A DNA stretch of 64,000 bases from Chamaecyparis obtusa (taxonomy: Eukaryota; Streptophyta; Pinopsida; Cupressales; Cupressaceae). Shown here in pieces: positions 58,049 through 64,000 of this stretch. The stretch covers positions 67,001 to 131,000 of the forward strand of contig BSBK01002084.1 of NCBI GenBank assembly GCA_027943335.1. The letters run 5' to 3'. The notes under the pieces were generated by a model that saw nothing but the letters and a program-made list of their open reading frames with translations, ran no database searches and had not been told where the DNA came from. Position 1 is the stretch's first letter; every line of letters begins with the position of its first letter. Made by a program: the position numbers and the translations under genes.

Positions 58049-60214
58049 TGTTGCCCAAAAATTCCCTGTCATTCATTTTCGGCCACAGTCCTTTTTTTTT
58101 TCAAAAGAAATGCTCAAGTGTCGAAAACTCAGTGTGTTTTCAACCTTCTCTTTGAAGGCTCAAGATGTTTCTGCCCTTTTGGTCCGAAAGCTCGGTGTGT
58201 TTTTGACCTCCACTATGAAAATTCTGTGTGTTTTCGACCTTCGCTTGAAAACCCTCTGTGTTTTCGACCCTAAGTGCGCAACTCTAACCAGGTGGGTCCC
58301 AGTTCCTCAAGGTTGTGCTAGTGTAGTGAAGATCCGATGGTTGTCGCATGATTGCATGGGATCTTCCAATCCCATGAGATCATACGACAATCACTGATGC
58401 GGCACCGCGGGCTCATCCAAGTAGTCAGCAAACAACAAGGTGACGTGTTTAGTTATCAGCTAACATCCTACAGTTGGTTGCATGATCGCATGGGCTCTTC
58501 TGAGCCCATGTGACCATGCGACAAACCATCAATAGTTTTGGTGGTGACGGTGGCGGTCAGTGGCTAACACCTTCCGGTTGGTCACATGATCGCATGGGCT
58601 CTTCTGAGCCCATGCAACCATGTGACAAACCGTCAGCGGTCAACGAGCTTGCGGCTTGCCGGTGGATCCTAGGACAGTGATGTGTCTATTTCTTAGCGGT
58701 CGACAGAGGTTGTTGTGGGCCCTTGTAGATGCAAGATCTACGGTGGTCACACATTTGCATGGGATCTTTCGATCCCATGTGATCATGCGACCACTGTTAG
58801 ATCCTCTTGATGCTTCCGAGCGGTGTGGTCGTGGGTCCAGCCTTATGGTCAGCTCCTGTTGGGCCGTGTGGCAGGGTTTGACAACTGTGATGTCTTGTGG
58901 GTCCCAAGCGATGCTTATGTGGCGGCAGGGCAAGTTCAAAAAAAAGCTTGTCACATGATCGCATGAAGGCCTTTCAGCTCATGCGATCATGCAACCATTG
59001 CTTTGTCAAAGCGGTGTAGCCTATTTTCGCGGACTCTCTTCCAAGGTGAATGTTGTAGGTGTAGGTAGCTCAAGAAATTTATGTCACTAGGGCATGCGCA
59101 GTTAAGGAAAGATGATGAGGAGGTCTGGGCGACCGTCAGGGGTCATTTTTTGTCTTGGCAAGGTACCAGTGTGCATTCATGGCATGACTTTGTGCAGAAA
59201 AGAGTGATAAATCTAGGTTGTCTATTTGCAGGTTGATTGCGATACAAGGTTGGGGCACGCAAACAAAATATCTGATTGGCCATGATATTTACAGAGCACA
59301 TTTATGATCAGAAGTGATTGGTTTTAGGGGTGATTATTCTATTGCAGATTTATGTAGCCCTAAGGAGATATTTTGATTCCTGCCTGCGTGCAAGGGATGT
59401 ATATATTCTTTTTGGAGCCTGTAGTGCTCAGAATTCACATGTTTGTAAAACAAAAAGCCTCTTTCTTGGGAAGCTATCTGTGGCATTTCTTTTTGCCCCT
59501 TTGGCTTTTCCACATCCTGTAGATTCTCATTGATGAATTCAAACATTGCAAAGTATTATGTGACATTCTTGTTGTCCTCATACCTCTTATTGAATTCAGT
59601 ATATGTATGTTTTCAATAACTCTTAGGTTTTTCTTGATTCCTCTTTCTTTCTGTAATTAATGTGTATGCTGGTGAATGATCTGATTCGAATGCTTTTGTG
59701 AGCATACTTTCACCCCTGGCAATCTGTCTCATTCATATACCCAATTGGAGAGATCAATGTTTGTCTGCAGGTTGTAGTCTGTGTCTAACTCTTTAATAGT
59801 ACTGTTATCTTGAGAAATTCCTTTTTCCCTGCATAGTATTCCTTTACTGCAGACCCCTCTATAAATTACTTATGTAGGCCTATTCATTGAGTTGTAATCT
59901 CCTAGACCTAGGATTGTGTACTAGTTTCATCCTTCATACTGCAATTCATACCCTAGTTTCGGTGCATCACCTAGTAGGATAGATTTTCTTTCAGTCATTT
60001 CCCTTTTTATGCATTCCTTCTATCCCTTTCCCTCAAAAGTTTACTTTCCTGTTAAAAGAAAATCTGGGTGACTATCCAAGAGGAACCAACCTAGAATCTA
60101 GAGGTCTCATCTCGGTTAGCAAAGGTCCCACAACCTTGAGATGATTCCCTTGTTATACTGGATTATCAAGACCAAGAGAGCTTGAGATCAGAGGTGCAAA
60201 TTTAGTGTATAACA
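58049..60214 (+). repeat. Left LTR of the non-autonomous element
   Basis: Begins TGTTGCCCAAAAATTCCC and ends GTGTATAACA. Close to five gtgtttt(c/t)gacc repeats (58125-58275) and five hairpin motifs (about 58339-58393, 58476-58528, 58577-58632, 58743-58795, 58948-58997) occupy the first kilobase. It contains open frames that are not family proteins. Confidence 0.92.
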
Positions 60215-60217
60215 TTT

Positions 60218-60236
60218 CTGGCACGCCCAGTGGGAC
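60218..60236 (+). promoter_or_regulatory. Primer-binding site of the non-autonomous element
   Basis: After a short ttt spacer the sequence reads CTGGCACGCCCAGTGGGAC, compatible with a tRNA 3' end starting TGG. It is close to the 4643-4661 site of the Tat copy. Confidence 0.7.
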
Positions 60237-60464
60237 TCAAAGTTTAGATTCATGTTCATGGTATGTTATCTCTGATATGCTGATAGCATGCTACAGGCCT
60301 AGAAGAGGTCATTTTGCTACATATCTGGCGATTCCAGAAGTCTACTACATATTTTGCTTGATGAGCTTCCCCTCTTTGTTGATGATGAAGAAGACACCAT
60401 GCCATTGCCTATGGTTGAAGGTCAATCAGAATAGCAGGTCCACCATCAACAGGAGGTTGATTCT
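60237..60464 (+). other. Internal leader of the non-autonomous element
   Basis: Short stretch between primer site and ORF. An open frame (60205-60468) with many hydrophobic residues overlaps it; there is no recognised family. Confidence 0.45.
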
Positions 60465-61133
60465 ATGATGGATGCTATGCCCTTGTTGAGTAAGCTGCCT
60501 TGTTTTATGGAGCATAATGATGAAGCCATGGGAGAGTCTTTCCAAGAAAAGGACACAAACAAAAGCCTTGAAGAAGAGCATAAATTTTTGGATATCATTG
60601 GAGTCTTTTGTGACAAATTGGATGTTGAATCCCTATTCCTTGGAGTGGAGATTCAAGGTTTTGTGCCTATTGAAGAGGGCCTGGTCTTGGATTTCCCTTT
60701 TCACAAGGAGCTACTACATGAGCAAGATTTGGAATCGGTTCCAAATCTTCAAGATATTAACAGCTTTGATGAGCTCTTGGCTAGTTTAGAGGAGGATGAC
60801 AGTCCCCTAGCTATGGATGAGGAGTTTTTGGGGCTATCTATGATGGAGGGCAACCACAAAGATAAAGAAGAAACTAGCAATGAAATTCCTACCTTCAGAC
60901 TTTCAAGAGGCTATCCCATCAGATACTTGGCCCAGAAGGAGTTCACTGAGACACCTCCATATGATCTACTTGAGGTGAGTGATCATGATCTTGTTTTTGC
61001 AGAGGCAGTGCATCCTCATTTGCCAAATCTTTGTATGCCTCTTATCTTCATAGCTATCCTCATGTGCTCGATGCAAAATGTCTTATTAAGGAAGGGTAGC
61101 TACTTTAGCCAACCAGTGAATGGTTTCATTTAA
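60465..61133 (+). CDS. Intact acidic ORF of the non-autonomous LTR element
   Basis: A 222-codon frame from ATG to TAA without a stop. It is rich in Glu, Asp and Leu (SLEEEHKFLDIIGVFCDKL, SFDELLASLEEDDSPLAMDE) and ends with a hydrophobic stretch LCMPLIFIAILMCSM. No Gag, protease, RT or zinc knuckle is visible and no family was recognised. An open frame of this length in an element whose neighbours are full of stops suggests a recent insertion or selection in trans. It may be a remnant of an acidic spacer like that before Tat RT, but no clear alignment was found. Confidence 0.55.
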   Translation: MMDAMPLLSKLPCFMEHNDEAMGESFQEKDTNKSLEEEHKFLDIIGVFCDKLDVESLFLGVEIQGFVPIEEGLVLDFPFHKELLHEQDLESVPNLQDINSFDELLASLEEDDSPLAMDEEFLGLSMMEGNHKDKEETSNEIPTFRLSRGYPIRYLAQKEFTETPPYDLLEVSDHDLVFAEAVHPHLPNLCMPLIFIAILMCSMQNVLLRKGSYFSQPVNGFI

Positions 61134-61364
61134 CCAGGTCTCTGCACTGGTTAGTTTAGGATAGGATAGGTTTCTTGTTTTCTTCCAATTTTCTAGTTTA
61201 GTCTTTTCCTATTTTCCAAGAAGTGCCCGTGCACATTTTGTCTGGCTGGTTCAGTTTTGTATTTGTCTAGTTTTATGCTTAAATGACTCCATGCCCAATA
61301 GATTGCTTCAAAGGCAACTGGTCCAATGTCTAGCAAGTTGACATCCCGCAGAGGTCACCAAAAA
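61134..61364 (+). other. 3' internal part before right LTR
   Basis: Noncoding. The purine run just before the LTR (cgcagaggtcaccaaaaa) is weak as a polypurine tract. Confidence 0.5.
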
Positions 61365-63542
61365 TGGTTCCCAAAAATTCCCTGTCATTCATTTTCGGCC
61401 ACAGTCCTTTTTTTTCAAAAGAAATGCTCAAGTGTTGAAAACCCAATGTGTTTTTGACCTTCTCTTTGAAGGCTCAAGATGTTTTTTCCCTTTTGGTCTG
61501 AAAGCTCAGTGTGTTTTCGACCTCCACTCTAAAAATTTTGTGTTTTTGACCTTCGCTCGAAAACCCTCTGTGTTTTCGACCCTAAGTGCACAATTCTGAC
61601 CAGGCGGGTCCCAGTTCCTCAAGGTCGTGCCAATGTAGTGAAGATCTGATGGTTGTCACATGATCGCATGGGATCTTTCGATCCCATGAGATCATACAAC
61701 AACCGTTGATGCGGCACCGCGGGCTCATCCAAGCAGTCAGCAAATAGCGAGGTGACGTGTTTGGTTATTGGCTAACATCCTACGGTTGGTCGCATGATCA
61801 CATGGGCTCTTTCGAGCCCATGCAACCATGCGAAAAACCATCAATGGTTTCGATGGTGATGGTGGCAGTCAGTGGCTAACACCTTTTAGTTGGTCGCATG
61901 ATCGCATGGGCTCTTCCGAGCCCATACAACCATGCGACAAACCATCAGCGGTCAATGAGCTTGCGGCTTGCCGGTGGGTCCTGGGATAGTGATGTGTCTA
62001 TTTCTTAGCAGTCGGTAGAGGTTGTTGTGGGCCCTCATAGATGCAAGATCTACGGTGGTCACACGTTCACATGGGATCTTTCGATCCCATGTGATCATGT
62101 AACCACTGTTAGATCCTCCTGATGCTTTCGAGCGGTGTGGTCATGGGTCCAGCCTTGTGGTCAGCTCCTGTTGGGAAGCGTGGCAGGGTTTGACAAGTGT
62201 TATGTCTTGCAGGTCCCGAGTGATGCTTATGTGGCGGCAGGGCAAGTTCAAAAAAAATCTTGTCGCATGATCGCATGAAGGCCTTTCAGCTCATGCGATC
62301 ATGCGACCATTGCTTTGTCAAAGCGGTGTAGCCTATTTTCACAGACTCTCTTCCAAGGTGAATGTTGCAGGTGCGGGTAGCTCAAGAAATTTATGTCGCT
62401 AGGGCATGCGCAGTTAAGGGAAGATGATGAGGAGGTCTGGGCGGCCGTTAGGGGTCATTTTTTGTCTTGGCAAGGTACTAGTGTGCATTCATGGCATGAC
62501 TTTGTGTAGAAAAGAGTGATAAATCTAGGTTGTCTATTTGTAGGTTGATTGCGGTACAAGGTTGGGGCACACAAATAAAATATCTGATCGGCCATGATAT
62601 TTACAGAGCACATTTATGATAAGAAGTGACTGGTTTTAGGGGTGATTATTCTATTGCAGATTTATGTAGCCCTAAGGAGATATTTTGATTCCTGCCTGCG
62701 TGCAAGGGATGTATATATTCTTTTTGGAGCCTGTAGTGCTCAGAATTCACATGTTTGTAAAACAAAAAGCCTCTTTCTTGGGAAGCTATCTGTGGCATTT
62801 CTTTTTGCCCCTTTGGCTTTTCCACATCCTGTAGATTCTCATTGATGAATTCAAACATTGCAAAGTATTCTATGACATTCTTGTTGTCCTCATGCTTGCT
62901 TGTCTGGATTACCTCTTATTGAATTCAGTATATGTATGTTTTCAAAACTCTTAGGTTTTTCTTGATTCCTCTTTCTTTCTGCAATTAATGTGTATGCTGG
63001 TGAATGATCTGATTCGAATGCTTTTGTAGGCATACTTCCACCCCTAGCAATCTGTCTCATTCATATACCCAATTGCAGAGATGAATGTTTGTCTGCAGGT
63101 TGTAGTCTGTGTCTGACTCTTTAGGAGTACTGTTGTCTTGAGAAATTCCTTTTTCCCTGCATAGTATTCCTTTACTGCAGACTCCTCTATAAATTACTTA
63201 TGTAGGCCTATTCATTGAGTTGTAATCTCCTAGACCTAGGATTATGTGCTAGTTTCATCCTTCATACTGCAATTCATACCCTAGTTTCGGTGCATCACCT
63301 AGTAGGATAGATTTTCTTTCAATCATTTCCCTTTTTATGCATTCCTTCTATCCCTTTCCCTCAAAAGTTTACTTTCCTGTTAAAAGCAAATCTAGGTGAC
63401 TATCCAAGAGGAACCAGCCTAGAATCTTGAGGTCTCATCTCAGTTAGCAAAGGTCCCACAACCTTGAGATGATTCCCTTGTTATACTGGATTATCAAGAC
63501 CAAGAGAGCTTGAGATCAGAGGTGCAAATTCAGTGTATAATA
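61365..63542 (+). repeat. Right LTR of the non-autonomous element
   Basis: Begins TGGTTCCCAAAAATTCCC and ends GTGTATAATA; the terminal CA of the left LTR is TA here. It matches the left LTR throughout, including all five hairpins (about 61650-61705, 61784-61838, 61890-61943, 62054-62106, 62261-62311). Many differences between the two copies are C/T or G/A. Confidence 0.92.
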
Positions 63543-63665
63543 ATCCTATTTTAAGAATCTTACATGTAGTGGTATACAATATAATTTTAAGAATCTTACA
63601 TGTAGTGGTATACAATATAATTTTAAGAAACTTACATGTAGTGGTATACAATATAATTTTTTCAC
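63543..63665. repeat. 36-bp tandem repeat
   Basis: Starts with the right ATCCT duplication. About three copies of a 36-bp unit (ttttaagaatcttacatgta plus gtggtatacaatataa). One diverged unit is also left of the LTR element at 58009-58045, so the array predates or surrounds the insertion site. Confidence 0.85.
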
Positions 63666-64000
63666 CACAAGATTTTTGCTGACAATTATTCATTACTTTA
63701 GTGGATTGTTCTTAATTTAGAAATTTGAGTGGCAACCCATCATATTTTTCCATACAAACTCACCTTGAATAATTCATACTCATAGGATTTCAATTTTAAC
63801 ATTCTTTGTTTATTTGTTTTGAAATGAGCTTGAGGGAGAATCAAAGTGGAGGGTTGAAGGTTTATGGGGTCAGAGGAATTCCAGAGGATGGAGATTCTGA
63901 TGATGAAGAGGATGATAATGAAGATCAAATCTTGGTTTCTTGTAGACCACACTGGTTTTATCCAGTTCTTGCAAACTATAGTGATTTTGTTTGGTTTTTG
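63666..64000 (-). pseudogene. Pre-integrase linker of the outermost gypsy element
   Basis: The minus-strand frame 63952-63740 reads KTNKQRMLKLKSYEYELFKV then SLYGKI and stop, matching the gypsy linker before integrase (KxRALKLKAxxYxLxxGxLYRK). With 57480-58048 it forms one minus-strand pol, upstream part here. The frame continues to the window edge. Confidence 0.6.

Larger units (their letters stand above)
58049..63542 (+). mobile_element. Non-autonomous LTR retrotransposon (LARD-like)
   Basis: Two direct LTRs (58049-60214 and 61365-63542), 5-bp duplication ATCCT, primer site after the left LTR and a 1.15-kb internal region without gag or pol. LTRs of about 2.17 kb with so short an interior give a LARD/TRIM-like proportion. 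The interior has one intact 222-codon frame. It is inserted in the gypsy integrase and splits a tandem repeat there. It needs an autonomous partner for movement; the primer site resembles that of Tat elements. Confidence 0.92.

Noticed and set aside
58339..58997. Regularly spaced palindromes that could suggest a CRISPR-like array
   Set aside because: Eukaryotic context, unequal spacers, location in both LTRs and no cas genes; they are LTR hairpins.
59318..59533. Open frames repeated at 62642-62845
   Set aside because: Conservation reflects the two LTR copies, not selection on protein.

Overview
The window is plant nuclear DNA made almost entirely of transposable elements inserted into one another. 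The evidence is Ty3/gypsy elements of the Tat lineage with a second RNase H and an antisense plant-mobile-domain gene, a Ty1/copia element, a plant L1-type LINE and a CACTA (En/Spm) transposon with the DUF4218/DUF4216 architecture. No intact host gene, rRNA, tRNA or CRISPR array was recognised. The nesting and low gene content suggest a large, repeat-rich seed-plant genome, possibly a gymnosperm; that last step is weak inference.

Layout from the outside in. The outermost layer is a minus-strand gypsy element whose integrase is seen at 57480-58048 and whose pre-integrase linker is at 63543-64000. It is split by a non-autonomous LTR element at 58049-63542 (two 2.17-kb LTRs, target duplication ATCCT). 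Its integrase is also interrupted at about 57480 by a minus-strand copia element: LTR 56411-57479, tRNA-Met primer site 56398-56409, gag, protease, integrase, continuing to 21180. The copia element is cut by a LINE (47759-56241, 16-bp target duplication) in gag and by a 24.5-kb CACTA transposon (21374-45916) in integrase. At 20195-21174 the 3' end of another LTR element (X) joins the copia remnant. A plus-strand Tat gypsy element fills most of 1-20194 and carries an inverted, internally deleted sibling copy (1193-5972) and a solo LTR (11094-11946). The CACTA element contains its own 2-kb solo LTR (40179-42197).

The CACTA element is the most interesting part. On its minus strand it carries a ten-exon TNP2-type transposase gene (37797 to about 33857). 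Downstream is a second multi-exon gene (about 33413 to 29647) in which a SET methyltransferase-like domain precedes a TNPA-like (Transposase_24) region, a SUMO-interaction-like motif and a basic tail. The ends hold large subterminal repeat arrays, including a perfect 287-bp palindrome. Unlinked cargo includes a CPP/TSO1-like gene fragment and spliced exon-like pieces.

Most premature stops that can be compared with a sister copy or family consensus are C-to-T changes in CAG, CAA or CGA codons, the expected footprint of cytosine methylation decay. All coding regions are therefore best treated as pseudogenes or near-intact relics. Exon boundaries and domain calls are by eye.
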